Shown piece after piece: positions 30,401-64,000 of a DNA stretch of 64,000 nucleotides. Every line of letters begins with the position of its first letter. The first letter of the stretch is position 1. A program made the position numbers and the translations under genes. The stretch spans positions 61,226-125,225 of the forward strand of contig NZ_BOOW01000040.1 of NCBI RefSeq assembly GCF_016863435.1. The letters run 5' to 3'. The stretch is from Sinosporangium siamense. GTDB lineage: Bacteria > Actinomycetota > Actinomycetes > Streptosporangiales > Streptosporangiaceae. Under the pieces are notes generated by a model. The model was not told where the DNA came from and ran no database searches. It worked only from the letters and a program-made list of their open reading frames with translations.

Positions 30401-31867
30401 ATGTCGCTCGCCTGGGGCCCGTGGGCCGACGACGGCATGGCGGGCGGGCTGAGCGCCACCGACATGCGCCGCATGCAGTCGGGCGGCATGCCGCCGCTCT
30501 CCGTCGACCAGGGGCTTCGCCTCTTCGAGGCCGCGGTGCGCACCGGCATGCCGCTCGTCGTCCCGCTCGGGCTGGCCGGCGGAACCATGCGGCCCCCGCC
30601 GGGGGAGATCCCGCCGCTGTTCCGCGGGCTGATCAAGTCGGCGCGGCGCACCGCGGCCAACGCCGCCGCGGACGCCGACACCTTCACCCGGCGGCTGCTC
30701 GACATGAACGAGCGTGACCGGGGCTCTTATGTCGTCGAGGTGGTGTGCGCGGAGGCCGCCCTGGTCCTCGGTCACCCCTCGCCCTCGTCGATCGAACCGG
30801 GACGCGACTTCTACGAGCTGGGCTTCGACTCGCTCACCTCCGTGGAGCTGCGCAACCGGTTGTCGGCCGCCACCGGCCTGCGGCTGCCCGCCACCGTCGT
30901 CTTCGACAGCGGCACCCCCGCCGAGCTGGCCCGCTGGCTCCGCTCCGAGCTCGCCACCCAGCCCGGCGACGCGGCGGGCGGCGGACAGGTCGCGGTGCTG
31001 TCGGGCGAGCCGGAGATCGACTCGCTGGAGCGGATGTTCCTCGACGCGCTCGCCGACGGGAAGATCGCGGAATGCCAGCGGGTGATCAGCACCGTCGCGG
31101 CGCTGCGCCCCACCTTCGAGGCGGCGGCCGAACTCGAGGACCTGCCGTGGGCGACCACCCTCGCCGAGGGGCCGAGCCGGCCGAAGCTCATCTGCGTCAG
31201 CGCGCCGACCGCGAACGCCGGCATCCACCAGTACGCGCGGCTCGCCGCCCACTTCCGCGGCAGCCGTGAGGTGTGCGCGCTGCCGCTCGTCGGCTTCTCG
31301 GCGGGGGAGCGGCTGCCCGCCACCTCCGAGGTCGCCGTCCGCGTGATCGCCGAGAGCGCCCTGCGCGCGAGCGACGGCCACCCGTTCGTCCTGGTCGGCC
31401 ACTCCTCCGGCGGCTCCTTCGCCTACGCCGCGGCCGGGATGCTTGAGCACACGTGGGGGATCAGGCCCGCGGGAGTGATCATGCTGGACACCCTGAGCTT
31501 CCAGCACAAGGCCGAGGAGGGCGTCGACTACTCCGGCATGATGCGGATGAACTTCGCCCAGCCCGACGTCTCACCCGTGCGCCTGACCAACTCGCGGCTG
31601 TCGGCCATGGGCCGGTGGATGGTACTGCTGAGCCGGCTGGAGGTCCAGCACACCACGGCCCCTGTCCTGCTGGTCCGGTGCGGCAAACCGTTCCTCGGCG
31701 TCGACTCCGAACTCCTGGAGCAGGGACAGCGCGACCCCCGCGAGTCCAAGCCCCTCGTGGCGGGCGCCGAGGTGCGTTTCGTGGAGGCCGACCACCTGTC
31801 GCTGGTCAGGGAGGACTCCGAACTGACCGCCGCGCTCATGGAGGACTGGCTGCGTGCCTCGGGCTGA
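15449..31867 (+). CDS. PKS-C, trimodular polyketide synthase with terminal thioesterase
   Basis: 5472 residues. Approximate residue positions are docking helix 1-33; module 1 KS 35-450, AT 534-821, DH 891-1168, KR 1475-1678, ACP 1749-1832; module 2 KS 1849-2274, AT 2437-2734, KR 3098-3294, ACP 3373-3456; module 3 KS 3474-3898, AT 3983-4271, DH 4340-4611, KR 4816-5021, ACP 5088-5171; TE 5188-5472. The TE makes this the last enzyme of the line, releasing the chain by lactonisation or hydrolysis. ATG at 15449 has AGGAAAGG just upstream and begins the KLVDYLK docking helix, which should pair with the C-terminus of PKS-B. Several domains look decayed: the module 1 DH lacks its Asp, the module 2 KR lacks its Tyr, and the module 2 AT signature is atypical. 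Confidence 0.97.
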   Translation: MSNDSKLVDYLKWVTADLHQTRQRLLEVESEKHAPIAIVGMSCRLPGGVRSPEDLWRMLTEERDGITTFPADRGWDLGSLAQGSVTTQGGFVDAGDFDAGFFGISPREALAMDPQQRLLLETSWEAFERAGLDPASLRGSRTGVFVGMAGVDYAGVVMNSREDTEGHATTGLAASVLSGRISYAFGLEGPAVTLDTACSSSLVALHMAAHALRAGECSLALAAGVTVLSTPMSFAGFGRQGGLAADGRCKAFADAADGTGWSEGVGVLVLERLSDARRHGHKVLAVVRGSAVNQDGASNGITAPNGPSQQRVITQALASAGLSPADVDAVEGHGTGTPLGDPIEAQALLATYGEARPEGRPLLLGSLKSNIGHAQAAAGVAGVIKTVLALRHGLLPKTLHVDAPSSHVDWSAGGVELLTEARPWPEVDRPRRAGVSSFGISGTNAHVIVEGVPAEEECSAEAAPGVVPWVVSAKSEAALRDRIEQVTGQDELSRQDVGVTLAGWSRLEHRALLLADAGCVTEVARGTAAERSSAVLFSGQGSQRLGMGRELHARFPVFADAFDAVCGELDLPLREVVWGEDAGLLDQTAYAQAGLFAVEVALFRLVESWGVRPDFVAGHSIGEVAAAHVAGVFSLADACALVAARGRLMQALPAGGAMVAVQATEAEVLPLLSGGVSVAAVNGPSSVVVSGDEHAVERVRAHFEELGRKTTRLRVSHAFHSPLMEPMLEDFRQVVAGLSFGEPVIPLVSNVTGGLADADLVCTPDYWVRHVRDTVRFGDGVRVLCDAGVSAFLELGPDGVLAALARQAADEAEPVAAAVLRPGRPEAATLLTGLGRVHVAGVPVDWAKVFDGTGARRVDLPAYPFQHEHYWPRAATRLGDVGGAGLAPAEHPLLGAVIALADSEGMLLTGRLSPRERPWSAGHGAGGAVVFPGEALLELVTRAADQVGCGRVESLTLAAPLVLPDDGAVVVQLSVGAQDGGGVRTVRCFSRPDDGPESPWSEHATGTLIAGDPPAVPEKSPEWPPRGAVVMDIGEDETAFDGLRSAWRRGDEVFVEAALSGEAARYAEHFGLHPALLGAVLQPLGVYGGADGSPDGLAPVSWGGVTLHAVGATAVRARAVRTGENTLPGDTVPGDTVLRDAASLTVSLSVFDCEGGPVLSAESVVLSPRRPADLPDSPPRRDGTLLRLEWLPATDAPAAEPVRGVALGSEDLGLGACAASLADLGPEVPPLVAAPVYGIGPRGPVASAHELCGRTLTLIQEWLAEERYAGSRLVVVTRGAMSTTAGEDVPDLAAAAVWGLVASAQSENPGRFVLVDAEPGARIPWAEVLTAGEPQVAVRDGRVLVARLAGLPSDSDTARNGDGARSKHDRPAVEQGSLTVAGVGTEVGPGASGPPTANDERAETGGAGTLSTAEAPGVLAAKGECAETGGVGTVSAAGAPGVLTPKGECAETGGVGTVPTAEVPGVPTATWPEDGTVLVTGGTGGLGREVARHLVVRHGVRSLVLLSRRGLSAPGSAEVVAELSAAGARVVVEACDAADREALAAVLGRIPGESPLVGVVHAAGVLDDGVVTSLSAERVSGVLRAKVDAAWNLHELTSHLDLSAFVLFSSVAGVMGGAGQAAYAAGNVFLDALARHRAAHGLVARSVAWGAWVPTGGMTATLSEDDLRRIRTSGITPLTVEQGLALFDAAPDSGEPFVVALGALDGTGARHEVPPLFRKLVRPGRRRAAASSGSAAASALTARLDGLRESERTRLLLDMVRSEAAAVLGHVSSAAVGQDREFHDLGFDSLTALELRNRLTAATGLRLPATLIFDHPTPAVLTAHLLAELLGGHSDTDTPAAVPASPADDPVVIVGMACRLPGRVNSPEDLWRLVLDGGEGITDFPTDRGWDLDALLSGPRGARGRSATAKGGFLHGVAEFDAAFFGISPREALAMDPQQRLLLETSWEAVERAAIDPTSLRGSRTGVFVGTGGQDYITLVMNSSDDVEGHASTGLAASVVSGRVSYTLGLTGPAVTIDTACSSSLVAMHLAAQSLRAGECSLALAGGVTVMSSSLGFPGFTRQGGLAPDGRCKSFADAADGTGWSEGVGVVVLERLSDARRHGHTVLAVVRGSAVNQDGASNGLTAPSGPAQQRVIRQALANAGLSPSEVDAVEAHGTGTTLGDPIEAQALLATYGRGRAGGRPLLLGSLKSNIGHTQAAAGVAGVIKTVMALGHGLLPRTLHVDEPSTHVDWSAGAVELLTEATAWPEADRPRRAAVSSFGISGTNAHMIIEQAPPEEAVAEEPVISPTVVPWVVSGKSEAALRDQMTRLRTLTALGDQVAQGRMLAGDTPSEGGVVSVPGSDGSAEVAPGGERDCGMAWDTRSDAGDHPEAEPGARDGVVKRSAMRGREGRIGASPLDVGRSLAGRSVFAHRVVLLAGADGAVEVARGEAGERSVALLFSGQGGQRLGMGRELHARFPVFAAAFDATCERLDRHLAPPLRSVMWGDDEQALHEMDYSCVALFALQVALYRLVESWGVRPDVVAGHSAGEVAAAHVAGVFSLDDACTLAAARGRLMTALPDTGTMLAVQATEAEMRAHLDHVDPDGVAVAIGVVNGPSSLVVSGEAEAVERVGAHFSAQGRKTTRLRPTRASHSPLMDPMLDELREIAAGLSYGEPTLTLVSNVTGEVAPADLVCTPDYWAKHVRATVRFADGLRAASEAGANAFLELGPDGVLAALAQHALGEGHVAASVLRRDRSEETSLLTGLAQVHVAGVPVDWEKVFDGTGAGRIDLPTYPFQRERYWPQPGTSAAGPPDATDSRFWAAVEEGDLGFLARDLRVDAEALGAVLPALSSWRRQLADQSMLDALRYHESWKPLSSVTPARPDGPWLVVLPERGADEEWTAAVLRALRPGAVCVNVTSIERGHLAEALREPAAAGVRFAGVLSLLALSESAHPGSTRDAGREVAVDAAEADARRAADTPGMPHAPSPGTPDPAGVQVAAATAVLLQALRDARIGAPVWCVTREAVAVAPTEPGPEPSQAGVWGVGRVAALERPEQWGGLVDLPAELDEEVLRRFAGALGTPSGEDQLAVRSSAVYGRRLVQAPAGATDAGWRPRGTVLITGGTGGRAAHLARWLAGAGAEHLLLVSRRGPRAPGADELAAELRRMGARVSVVACDAADREGLAAVLAGVPEHLPLTAVVHAADQVDDGLLDDLNPGRFAAVYRAKVLPALHLDDLTRGLDLSAFVLFSSVAGAVGGAGRANTGAACAVLDALARRRRARGEVATSVAWGLWVGDEGLPDQPGFDLPRRIVMPAIHPDLAVAAVRQAVTAPAGTLVLLDVAQPQLLDTLVGLRGNPLLKEIPAARQVIAQAEAAREEFVSAASGLGGHLRALPEAERLAYVCELVCTHVAAVLGYADRAAIPPEKKFRDLGFDSLTAIELPNRLNLATGLRLSATTVFDYPTAAVLAEHIVAQLLDDLPRGEVPAPGNGAADDPIVIVGMACRLPGGVRSPEDLWRLVANGGDGISPFPADRGWDMKTLLTGDRYGRGRSATFEGGFISDIAGFDAGFFGISPREALAMDPQQRLLLETSWEAFERVGIDPEALHGTRTGVFVGTSALDYSSVVAESREDVGGHVGTGLATSVISGRISYTFGLTGPAVTLDTACSSSLVALHLAVQALRNGECSLALAGGVTLMATPAGFADFTVQGGLAPDGRCKAYSDAADGTSWSEGVVALVLSRLSDARRDGHPVLAVVRGSAVNQDGASNGITAPNGPSQQRVITQALASAGLSPADVDVVEGHGTGTPLGDPIEAQALLATYGRGRVDGHPLLLGSLKSNIGHTQAAAGIAGVMKMVLAMRHGLLPKTLHLDEPSSHVDWSAGEVDLLTEARPWPEVDRPWRAGVSSFGISGTNAHVIIEAAGQEVEEGTAEVPGVVPWVVSAKSDAALRSQVERLSLLNGAPAHDVGLALTGRSAFEHRALLLAGPDGIAEVARGEAGERSLAVLFSGQGSQRLGMGRELHARFPVFADAFDAVCGELDLPLHEVVWGEDADLLDQTVYAQAGLFAVEVALFRLIESWGVRPDFVAGHSIGEVAAAHVAGVFTLADACALVAARGRLMQALPAGGAMVAVQASEAEVLPHLSGEVSIAAVNGPSSTVVSGDEHAVERVRAHFEERGVKTTRLRVSHAFHSPLMEPMLEKFRRVVAGLTFSAPALPLVSNVTGAVAEPGLVRTPGYWVRHVRDTVRFADGLRALSDAGANAYLEVGPDGVLAALAQHNLEGGDHVAAPLLRKARPEEAALLTGLAHMHVAGVPVDWAKVFDGTGARRADVPTYPFQHERYWPRPAALTGDVSSAGLVSADHPLLGAAVPLAGSDAVLFTSCVSLRVHSWLLDHRVDGQVSLPPAGLLELAVRAGDQVGCGRVAELTQEGALVFGEDDDPVVQVWVGPGDEAGHRTVRCYARPAGSAPDDPWTCLATGTLAPQDGEAGAPQWESPTWPPPGGLDVDLTGFHEAIGHGPAFHGLRSAWSRRDELFAEVELLAGVAEDARYFGLHPALLEAALHASALAGIGDEDTMAVPYSWRGVTLHAGGAAALRVRITRTGDDTVALSAVDVEGAPVLTADEVTLRVPDREAVRETRRDPLFHVEWTAPPETRADRPLTAVALGADEFGLGGSVWSLAELAAGPGDVPDLVVLSLFPADGPEEGADVPRAVHETAARVLDLVQEWLAGDRFAASRLVLVTRGAVRAEDGDAVHDLAGGAAWGLLRSAHSEHPDRFALLDVRGKEDVAAVLPELPGLLATGEAQFVVRHGTPRVGRLAVLPQLPEDAVDGSREWDPEGTVLITGGTGALGRHLARRLAVRGFRHLLLTSRRGPDAPGAAELVAELGGLGARATVAACDVADRDALSALLAAVPAGHPLTAVVHTAGVLDDGVVTALTPERLSAVFRPKVDAAWHLHDLTRDQNLAAFITYSSVAGVMGSPGQGNYAAANSFLDAVIEHRRALGLAGMSLAWGPWADDGMAGGLSATDMRRMQSGGMPPLSVDQGLRLFEAAVRTGMPLVVPLGLAGGTMRPPPGEIPPLFRGLIKSARRTAANAAADADTFTRRLLDMNERDRGSYVVEVVCAEAALVLGHPSPSSIEPGRDFYELGFDSLTSVELRNRLSAATGLRLPATVVFDSGTPAELARWLRSELATQPGDAAGGGQVAVLSGEPEIDSLERMFLDALADGKIAECQRVISTVAALRPTFEAAAELEDLPWATTLAEGPSRPKLICVSAPTANAGIHQYARLAAHFRGSREVCALPLVGFSAGERLPATSEVAVRVIAESALRASDGHPFVLVGHSSGGSFAYAAAGMLEHTWGIRPAGVIMLDTLSFQHKAEEGVDYSGMMRMNFAQPDVSPVRLTNSRLSAMGRWMVLLSRLEVQHTTAPVLLVRCGKPFLGVDSELLEQGQRDPRESKPLVAGAEVRFVEADHLSLVREDSELTAALMEDWLRASG
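18830..18874 (+). repeat. 15-bp repeat inside the degenerate DH of PKS-C module 1
   Basis: Two identical 15-bp units coding PGDTV are followed by a diverged third unit coding LRDAA. All are in frame, within the C-terminal half of the DH. Confidence 0.8.
19646..19861 (+). repeat. Three tandem 72-bp (24-residue) repeats in the PKS-C module 1 KR linker
   Basis: Units start at 19646, 19718 and 19790. The second and third both begin [11 protein letters not shown]; the first begins [11 protein letters not shown]. They lie between the structural and catalytic parts of the KR, directly before TGGTGGLG, and add about 72 residues. A period that is an exact multiple of three keeps the frame. Confidence 0.93.
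20993..25815 (+). other. PKS-C module 2: KS-AT(atypical)-KR(inactive)-ACP
   Basis: KS Cys is at 21509. The KS-AT linker has about 80 extra residues (about 22390-22640). The AT has GHSAGE (Ser 23030), but the specificity motif reads TRASHS (23336-23353) instead of HAFHS or YASHS, and a Cys (22946) stands where the conserved Gln before ALFA normally lies. The KR cofactor loop reads [10 protein letters not shown], the LDD region reads HAADQVDDG, the catalytic Tyr is Thr (25181-25183) and the following Asn is Cys (25193-25195). The KR should be dead, leaving a beta-ketone. ACP Ser is at 25694. Confidence 0.9.
22390..22640 (+). other. Insertion in the KS-AT linker of PKS-C module 2
   Basis: About 80 residues between the linker start (ALRDQMTRL) and the point where normal linker sequence resumes ([11 protein letters not shown]) have no counterpart in the other modules. 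The segment is rich in Gly, Asp, Ser and Glu and looks disordered. I see no clear internal repeat, unlike other linkers in this locus. Confidence 0.65.
25868..30960 (+). other. PKS-C module 3: KS-AT(malonyl)-DH(variant)-KR-ACP
   Basis: KS Cys is at 26387. The AT is malonyl type (Ser 27653, HAFHS from 27944). The DH has [10 protein letters not shown] (His 28562) and HGPAF, but HPALLEA carries Glu (29054-29056) in place of Asp. The KR is intact (LDD 30164, Tyr 30335). ACP Ser is at 30830. As the last module it sets C2-C3 of the product: an alpha,beta-unsaturated ester if the DH works, a 3-hydroxy ester if not. Confidence 0.9.
31010..31864 (+). other. Thioesterase domain at the end of PKS-C
   Basis: This is an alpha/beta-hydrolase fold with GHSSGG (nucleophile Ser 31403-31405), an Asp in IMLDTL (31487) and a catalytic His in EADHLSL (31793). 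It has the usual size and position for a macrolide-forming TE, and is preceded by a short linker after the ACP. Confidence 0.93.
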
Positions 31868-31928
31868 CGCTGCGGGCCTCGGGCTGACGCTGCGGGCCTC
31901 GGCTGACGCCGCGGGCCTCCGGTTGACG
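31861..31928 (+). repeat. 20-bp tandem repeat across the PKS-C stop codon
   Basis: Two identical 20-bp units (31861-31880 and 31881-31900) are followed by a 19-bp variant (31901-31919) and a partial copy. The TGA of PKS-C lies in the first unit. Unlike the other repeats here, the period is not a multiple of three, as expected for DNA that is not translated after the stop. Confidence 0.9.
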
Positions 31929-32029
31929 CGGTCCGTGTGATCGGCGGCCGGGCGGGTGTCAACTTCAGTCGGCGAAGCAGGCGACTTTCGGGGACTGACC
32001 GCCCGGCCGCCCGTCTCTAGCGTTGCCGT
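31868..32029. other. Intergenic region between PKS-C and the ABC transporter
   Basis: 162 bp without a gene. The left part is the 20-bp repeat tract and the right part holds a plausible promoter. I see no convincing terminator hairpin, so some read-through from the PKS operon into the transporter genes is possible. Confidence 0.6.
31995..32023 (+). promoter_or_regulatory. Candidate promoter for the ABC transporter operon
   Basis: CTGACC (31995-32000) and TAGCGT (32018-32023) are separated by 17 bp and resemble housekeeping sigma -35 and -10 boxes. The -10 box ends 6 bases before the GTG start at 32030, and there is no Shine-Dalgarno sequence, so the transcript is probably leaderless, which is common in actinomycetes. 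Confidence 0.5.
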
Positions 32030-32938
32030 GTGATCGAAGTGGAGAACCTCAGCAAGAGATACGGCGACAAGGTCGCGGTCGACGGGCTGTCCTTCGCCGT
32101 GAAGCCGGGCCAGGTGACCGGGTTCCTCGGCCCGAACGGGGCAGGGAAGTCGACCACGATGCGGATGATCATGGGGCTCGACCGCCCGGGCGGCGGCCGG
32201 GCCACGATCGGCGGGCGGAGCTACCGCGACCTGCGTGAGCCGCTGCGCCGCGTCGGCGCGCTGCTGGACGCCGCCGGGCTGCACAAGCGGCGCAGCGCCT
32301 ACAACCACCTGCTCTGGCTCGCGCAGACCAACCGCATCCCCAAGACGCGGGTACGGGAGGTCCTGCGTCTCGTCGGCCTGGAGGACGCGGCCAGGCAGCG
32401 GGCCGGCGGGTTCTCGCTCGGGATGGCGGGCCGGCTCGGCATCGCGGCGGCCCTCCTCGGCGACCCGCCGGTGCTGCTGCTCGACGAGCCGGTCAACGGG
32501 CTCGACCCGGAGGGCGTGTTGTGGATCCGGACCCTGCTCAACGACCTGGCGGCCGAGGGCAGGACGGTGCTCGTCTCCAGCCACCTGATGAGCGAGACCG
32601 CCCTGACGGCGCAGCACCTCATCGTGATCGGCCGCGGCAGGCTGATCGCCGACACCTCCGTGCGGGAGTTCGTCCGGTCCGCCGCCCCCTCACACGTGCG
32701 GGTGCGCACCCCGGAGCCCGAACGGCTGCGCGACGTGCTCGCCGCCGCCGGGTTCCCCGTGAAGCAGGCGTCAGACGGCGCGCTTGAGGTCTACGAGGCC
32801 GAGGCCGACAAGGTGGGGGAACTGGCCGCCGCACACGGGGTGCCGGTCTACGAGTCGGCCGTGCGGACGGCCTCTTTGGAGGAGGCGTTCATGCGGCTCA
32901 CAGGGGAAGACGTCGAGTATCGAGGGGGCGGGCGATGA
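32030..32938 (+). CDS. ABC transporter ATP-binding protein (ABC-2 exporter type)
   Basis: 302 residues. It hydrolyses ATP to drive the membrane partner encoded next. Walker A is GPNGAGKST (residues 34-42), the signature is FSLGMAGR (about 128-135), Walker B is LLLDEP (about 149-154) and the switch His is at 185 (SSHLMSE). In the signature, AGR replaces the frequent RQR. The C-terminal 100 residues are the extra domain usual in DrrA-like and related antibiotic-export ATPases. The GTG start has no ribosome binding site but a promoter-like sequence close by. The stop overlaps the permease start (ATGA). A role in self-resistance or export of the polyketide is likely from location but not proven; cassettes like this next to a two-component pair also respond to cell-envelope stress. 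Confidence 0.93.
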   Translation: MIEVENLSKRYGDKVAVDGLSFAVKPGQVTGFLGPNGAGKSTTMRMIMGLDRPGGGRATIGGRSYRDLREPLRRVGALLDAAGLHKRRSAYNHLLWLAQTNRIPKTRVREVLRLVGLEDAARQRAGGFSLGMAGRLGIAAALLGDPPVLLLDEPVNGLDPEGVLWIRTLLNDLAAEGRTVLVSSHLMSETALTAQHLIVIGRGRLIADTSVREFVRSAAPSHVRVRTPEPERLRDVLAAAGFPVKQASDGALEVYEAEADKVGELAAAHGVPVYESAVRTASLEEAFMRLTGEDVEYRGGGR

Positions 32939-33705
32939 GTGTGGCCACCGTACGGGGTGTCGTCGTCTCGGAGTGGACCAAGGTGTGGTCGGTGCCGTCG
33001 ACCCTCTGGACATTGCTGCTGACCGTCGCCGTCAGTGTGGGATTCGGCAGGTTCGTCGCGGGCGCCCTGAGCGGACCGGATGTGCAGGGGCCGGCCGATC
33101 CGCTCTTCGCCGCCTTCTACAGTCTCACCTTCGGGCAGCTCGCGATCGTGGTGTTCGGAGCGCTGGTCGTCGGCGGGGAGTACAGCGCGGGCACGATCCG
33201 GGCGTCGCTGTCGGCGGTGCCGCGCCGCGGGCTGTTCTACACCGGCAAGCTGCTGGCGGCCACGGGGATCGCCGTTGTGGTCTCGGTGGTGACCGTGTTC
33301 GTGACGTTCTTCGTCACGCAGAGCGCTCTTGGCGTGAACGGGGTCACCTTGAGCGACGAGGGGGTGCCGGCCGCCGTCGCGGGGGCGTGTCTGTATCTCA
33401 CCTTGATCACCCTGTTCGCGACGGGGGTCGCGGCGATGCTCCGCAACCCCACTCTTACACTGGGGATCCTGCTGCCGATCTTCTTCCTCGGCGCCCAGGG
33501 GGTTGGGAACGTTCCTGGATTGAAGTCCTTCGCTCAGTATCTTCCGGACCAGGCGGGCTCGCTCATCATGCATCTGGCCGGGCCGCAGGACGACCCCCGC
33601 TGGGCCCGCGACTACGGCCCGTGGACGGGCGTCGGCATCCTCGCCCTCTGGGCGATCGCCGCCCTCGTCGGCGGCTATCTGGTGATGCGCCGCCGCGACG
33701 CCTGA
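32935..33705 (+). CDS. ABC-2 type transporter permease
   Basis: 256 residues with about six hydrophobic segments (approximately 22-45, 59-80, 104-128, 142-168, 171-190 and 229-250). The motif GGEYSAGTIRASLSAVPRR between segments two and three is typical of ABC-2 permeases of actinomycetes. The ATG overlaps the ATPase stop by one base pair of the ATGA, indicating translational coupling and a two-protein complex in the membrane. The protein ends in the charged tail MRRRDA. The substrate is unknown; export of the cluster product is an inference from position. Confidence 0.9.
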   Translation: MSVATVRGVVVSEWTKVWSVPSTLWTLLLTVAVSVGFGRFVAGALSGPDVQGPADPLFAAFYSLTFGQLAIVVFGALVVGGEYSAGTIRASLSAVPRRGLFYTGKLLAATGIAVVVSVVTVFVTFFVTQSALGVNGVTLSDEGVPAAVAGACLYLTLITLFATGVAAMLRNPTLTLGILLPIFFLGAQGVGNVPGLKSFAQYLPDQAGSLIMHLAGPQDDPRWARDYGPWTGVGILALWAIAALVGGYLVMRRRDA

Positions 33706-33750
33706 TCGGGCCGGTCCAGTGGTCTGGCCGGTCCGGTGCGGTGGGCAGGT

Positions 33751-33770
33751 GCACCCCGCCACGGGGGTGC
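33751..33770. terminator. Hairpin between the converging permease and response regulator genes
   Basis: A perfect 7-bp GC-rich stem (GCACCCC/GGGGTGC) with a 6-base loop lies in the 83-bp gap. It has no T-tract on either side, so it would be a weak or Rho-assisted terminator acting in either direction. Confidence 0.5.
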
Positions 33771-33788
33771 CGGGCCGCGGTCCGGCGG

Positions 33789-34436
33789 TCAGCCGAGGCG
33801 GGCGTCGCGGACGAGCAGGGCGGCCTGGACGCGGTTCGCGCAGCCGAGCTTGGTGAGGATCCGGCTCACGTAGGTCTTGACGCTGGTCTCGCTCATGTGG
33901 AGCCTGCGGCCGATCTCCGCGTTGGCCAGGCCCTCGGCCACCAGCCCGAGCACGTCCGACTCACGGGGCGTGAGCCTGGCCAGGCGCTGCTCGGCCTCCT
34001 GCCTGCGTTTGGCGGCCGGGGGGCTGACCATGCCCAGCACGACCCGGGTCACCGCCGGGGACAGGAAGGCCTCACCGGCGTGCGCCGCCCGGACCGCCCG
34101 GATCAGCTCGTCCGGCGTGCAGTTCTTGAGCACGAAGCCGGCGACACCGCCCTCCAGCGCCCGTGCCACGTTGGCCTCCTGCCCGAAGGCGGTCAACATC
34201 ACGACACGGGTGCCCGGGGCGTGCCGCCGAAGCTCGTCGAGGGCGCTCAAGCCGTCCATCACCGGCATGCCGATGTCGAGCAGCGCCACATCGACACGGC
34301 GGGCCAGCGCCAAGTCGACGGCGGCCCTGCCGTTGTCGGCCTCGGCGACCACCTCGATGCCGGGGGCCGACTCCAGCACCGTCCTGATGCCGGTGGTGAT
34401 GAGCGGTTCGTCGTCGGCCAGCAGCACACGGATCAT
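33789..34436 (-). CDS. NarL/LuxR-family response regulator
   Basis: 215 residues from the ATG at 34436. The receiver domain has the acidic pair D8-D9, phospho-acceptor Asp54 (LLDIGMP), Thr82 and Lys104. A LuxR-type helix-turn-helix at about 150-195 begins LTPRESDVLGLVAEG. Upstream in-frame codons exist, but MIRVLLADDEP is the normal start of this family and lies 5 bp after the kinase stop, so the two genes are one operon. It is expected to bind DNA when phosphorylated by the partner kinase; the convergent ABC operon is the most likely target. Nothing shows that it controls the PKS genes. Confidence 0.92.
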   Translation of the reverse strand: MIRVLLADDEPLITTGIRTVLESAPGIEVVAEADNGRAAVDLALARRVDVALLDIGMPVMDGLSALDELRRHAPGTRVVMLTAFGQEANVARALEGGVAGFVLKNCTPDELIRAVRAAHAGEAFLSPAVTRVVLGMVSPPAAKRRQEAEQRLARLTPRESDVLGLVAEGLANAEIGRRLHMSETSVKTYVSRILTKLGCANRVQAALLVRDARLG

Positions 34437-34441
34437 CCGCG

Positions 34442-35842
34442 TCAGCCTCCAGAGAAGTCGGCGGGACCGGTCGCCAGCACCAGAATTATCGCGGCCAGCC
34501 CGATCAGCCCGGTCCACAACCGCCTGCGCCCGGCGGGCATCTCGGGCCCCGGCTCCTCGTCCCCGTCCTCCGAGATCGGCAGCATGGCCACCACCCGGAA
34601 CTCCCCTCCCGAGGACGCCACGTGCAAGGCCCCGCCCGCGAGCAGCACCCGCTCGTCCAACCCCGTCAGGCCATATCCGGTACGGCTAGCGCACACGCCG
34701 GCGTCGGACGACCCGGCTTCGCATTCGCCGGCGTCGGACGGCACCGCTTCGCGTCCGCCGGTGTCGTCTCCGTGAGCGAGGGGTCGCCTGGGCGAGCCGG
34801 TCGCCTCCCGTACACGGGCTCGGGTGTGGGCACGGTCGGGGGCGTCGGATGACCCGGCTTCGCCGTACACGCCGGGGATGGGAGGCAGCGGGTTGCCGAC
34901 CGTCACCAGGAGGGTGTCGCCCTCGGCTCGCAACGACACCGTGACCGTGAGTCCGGGGGCGTGTTTGGCGGCGTTGGTCAGGCCCTCCTCGACCACCCGG
35001 TAGGCCGCGTCGGCCGCGGCGGGGGTGAGGGGCCGGGGTGTGTCCTCGTGCAGCACCGTCACCGGGGTCCCGGCGGCGCGGAACCTCGCCACCAGCGCGT
35101 CGACGTCGCCGAGTGAGCGTGCCTCCGGGTCGCTCCGGCCGCGCAGGCCGCCGACGAGGTCGTGGAGTTCGTCCGCCGCCTGGCGGGCGGTGGCGGCGAG
35201 GTCGCCGATGGCCTTGCGGTGCCGCGGCGGGAGGCCCGTCACCTCCAGCGCCGCCGCCTGGATCGAGATCAGGCTCAGCTGGTGCCCCAGCGAGTCGTGC
35301 ACGTCCCTGGCGATGCGCAGCCGCTCCTGGAGCCGCTCCCGGTCGACGAGCAGGCCACGCTCCCGCCGGAGCTGCCGCCGCTGCGCGTCGCGCGCCGCCT
35401 TCAGCCCCATGTGTTCGGCGACGTAGCGCCCCAGCAGCACGGGCAGCCCCGCGAAGATCACGTATTCGAAGACCACGATGCCCGGCAGGGGCGAGAGGAA
35501 GAGCACCTCCACCCCCAGACAGGCGAGCGTGGCGGCGACGGCGACGGCGGCGCCCGGCCGTGTGACGACCTGCCGTCCGACCTGGTAGCCGGTCCACATC
35601 AGCAGGGCCTGCCCGCCGCCGGGCAGGCCAAGGGGCAGCGCCACCGTGAAGGCCGCCAGAGGCAGCCGCGGCGCCAAAGCCGCCGCCACCACGATGACCA
35701 CGAGCCGGCCCGCCGTCAGCCAGGTGAAGTGATCGCCTTCGCGCAGCAGCGGCACGACCACGTCGATGTAGGCGACGGCGAGAGCCACGGCGACGGACTT
35801 CGCGTCCGGCGGCCTGGCCAGGGCAGATCTCACCTTTCGCAC
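34442..35842 (-). CDS. Sensor histidine kinase (DesK/NarX-like, HisKA_3) with an unusual insertion
   Basis: About 466 residues if it starts at the GTG at 35842 (alternative GTG at 35833); sequence further upstream is Arg-rich and not kinase-like. The N-terminal half has several membrane segments (about 20-140). The dimerisation domain has the phospho-acceptor His182 in ARDVHDSLGHQLS. The ATPase domain has the N-box (EEGLTNAAKH, about 285-294) and G-box (GYGLTGL, about 390-396). Between these boxes sits an extra, poorly conserved segment of about 60 residues (about 325-387) with repeated SDAG blocks. A further hydrophobic segment lies near the C-terminus (about 441-459), which is uncommon for the family. 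It autophosphorylates and passes phosphate to the regulator encoded 5 bp downstream. The signal sensed is unknown. Confidence 0.88.
   Translation of the reverse strand: MRKVRSALARPPDAKSVAVALAVAYIDVVVPLLREGDHFTWLTAGRLVVIVVAAALAPRLPLAAFTVALPLGLPGGGQALLMWTGYQVGRQVVTRPGAAVAVAATLACLGVEVLFLSPLPGIVVFEYVIFAGLPVLLGRYVAEHMGLKAARDAQRRQLRRERGLLVDRERLQERLRIARDVHDSLGHQLSLISIQAAALEVTGLPPRHRKAIGDLAATARQAADELHDLVGGLRGRSDPEARSLGDVDALVARFRAAGTPVTVLHEDTPRPLTPAAADAAYRVVEEGLTNAAKHAPGLTVTVSLRAEGDTLLVTVGNPLPPIPGVYGEAGSSDAPDRAHTRARVREATGSPRRPLAHGDDTGGREAVPSDAGECEAGSSDAGVCASRTGYGLTGLDERVLLAGGALHVASSGGEFRVVAMLPISEDGDEEPGPEMPAGRRRLWTGLIGLAAIILVLATGPADFSGG
34680..34870 (-). repeat. Repeat-bearing insertion in the histidine kinase ATPase domain
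   Basis: On the minus strand the peptide block SDAG(E/V)C is coded twice in succession and SSDAP once more nearby. The DNA word CGTCGGA recurs three or more times. The segment separates the N-box from the G-box, where the ATP lid of normal kinases is short. Confidence 0.65.
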
Positions 35843-36235
35843 ACCTGGTCCCGCGAGCCGACGCTTCTCATGGCCTCGACTGTACTCGCCACGCCGAAAC
35901 CCGCAGGCTGCCCGGACGACGCCCCGTTCACGGTCCTGCAGCTGTGCCTCAGGTGAGGAGCCACTCAGCACGGCCGCCTCAGCTTGGCTGGAGCGGGCGC
36001 TGACGACGCCGCCCGGGACGACGTTGGCTTGTCGCCCGGCCTCCGCGCCCGGGCCGAGGGGCCGCTGGGCGCGGCCGGCGCGGCGGGGCCGGAGCCGTTG
36101 CGGAGCGCGCCGCCGGTGTGGGGTGAGGAGCCGCGGGCGCCGTCGGCTCGGGTGGAGCGCACATGCGATCTCCGGCCCTTCCACGAGTGAGTGCAATGAG
36201 GCCAGCCGACCCGCCGGGGGAGGGGGCGCCGGTTC

Positions 36236-36251
36236 CTAGGGGAATCCGCAG
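36236..36251 (+). promoter_or_regulatory. Candidate PAS-LuxR (PimM-type) regulator operator upstream of PKS-D
   Basis: CTAGGGGAATCCGCAG matches the published PimM-family consensus CTVGGGAWWTCCCBAG at 14 of 16 positions (mismatches at positions 7 and 13). PAS-LuxR regulators of this family activate polyene macrolide PKS genes from such sites. It lies 109 bp before the PKS-D ATG, the only large PKS gene here preceded by a long non-coding region, so it fits a pathway-specific activation point for PKS-D and PKS-E. Confidence 0.6.
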
Positions 36252-36344
36252 TCTCGGATGACCACACTGAGCGGGGAAACAGGTCGGACCAGGACATCGA
36301 CGTCTGAGGAGTCCACCGGCATCCATGGCATAGCACCCGAGCCC

Positions 36345-36350
36345 GGAGGT
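36345..36350 (+). promoter_or_regulatory. Ribosome binding site of PKS-D
   Basis: GGAGGT lies 10 bp before the ATG at 36361 and supports that start, which also begins the docking helix. Confidence 0.75.
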
Positions 36351-36360
36351 TGGCGTCCTC

Positions 36361-52629
<16,269 letters not shown>

Positions 52630-52670
52630 GCCCACGCACACAGCTCCCTGTACCACCTTTCCTGAACTGC

Positions 52671-52674
52671 GAGG
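52671..52674 (+). promoter_or_regulatory. Ribosome binding site of PKS-E
   Basis: GAGG lies 10 bp before ATG 52685 in the 55-bp gap after PKS-D. No promoter or terminator is evident in the gap, so PKS-D and PKS-E are probably co-transcribed. Confidence 0.6.
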
Positions 52675-52684
52675 TTGCCACCCG

Positions 52685-64000
<11,316 letters not shown>

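Larger units (their letters stand above)
35843..36360. other. Divergent intergenic region between the kinase and PKS-D
   Basis: 518 bp without a convincing gene. Short open frames here are Arg-, Pro- or Ala-rich and have no recognisable product. The right third holds a PAS-LuxR-type operator and the ribosome binding site of PKS-D. On the minus strand TACAGT (35884 to 35879) could be a -10 box for the kinase, but I found no good -35 partner. Confidence 0.6.

Noticed and set aside
35831..35871. Possible 13-codon leader peptide whose TGA overlaps the second GTG of the kinase gene
   Set aside because: It would suit translational coupling, but there is no ribosome binding site and the kinase start itself is uncertain. 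The evidence is too thin.
35984..36190. Short plus-strand open frame in the kinase to PKS-D gap
   Set aside because: It is Ala-, Gly- and Pro-rich, has no good ribosome binding site and no recognisable product. It looks like chance coding in high-GC DNA.

Overview
This window is part of a very large modular type I polyketide synthase (PKS) locus. GC content is very high, codons favour G or C at the third position, and several genes start with GTG. The signalling genes belong to the DesK/NarL family. Together these point to an actinomycete (Streptomyces or a related filamentous genus); I cannot name the species. About 94% of the window is PKS coding sequence, and both ends cut through PKS genes.

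Layout, left to right. (1) 1-5847, PKS-A: the end of a reductive module followed by one KS-AT-KR-ACP module. (2) 5851-15432, PKS-B: KS-AT-KR-ACP then KS-AT-DH-KR-ACP. (3) 15449-31867, PKS-C: three modules and a terminal thioesterase (TE), so this protein finishes the chain. (4) 32030-33705: a two-gene ABC-2 exporter cassette. (5) 33789-35842, minus strand: a histidine kinase and response regulator pair converging on the exporter. (6) 36361-52629, PKS-D: three modules, the middle one fully reducing (DH-ER-KR). (7) 52685 to beyond 64000, PKS-E: two KS-AT-DH-KR-ACP modules and the start of a third.

How they may work together. PKS-A, B and C form the end of the assembly line. PKS-D and PKS-E follow the TE gene on the same strand but have N-terminal docking domains and intact KS cysteines, with no loading module, so they probably act earlier: gene order and order of action differ. 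Eleven ATs are visible. Eight carry the malonyl signature (HAFH), two carry the methylmalonyl signature (YASH, PKS-D modules 2 and 3), and one is atypical (RASH, PKS-C module 2). Intact KRs mostly carry the LDD motif of B-type enzymes. The DH set splits: those in PKS-D and PKS-E keep the catalytic His and Asp, while those in PKS-B and PKS-C have Glu or Gly in place of Asp. PKS-C module 2 has a KR without its catalytic Tyr. I infer a chain with an early methyl-branched part, a conjugated-ene part (PKS-E onward) and a late 1,3-polyol end with one ketone that could close as a hemiketal, meaning a polyene or polyol macrolide type. The exact product is unknown.

Notable signals are a 14/16 match to the PAS-LuxR (PimM-type) operator upstream of PKS-D, a TTA leucine codon in PKS-B, in-frame minisatellites in many interdomain linkers, and long near-identical blocks suggesting gene conversion between modules. 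No RNA genes, CRISPR arrays, insertion sequences or tailoring genes were seen.
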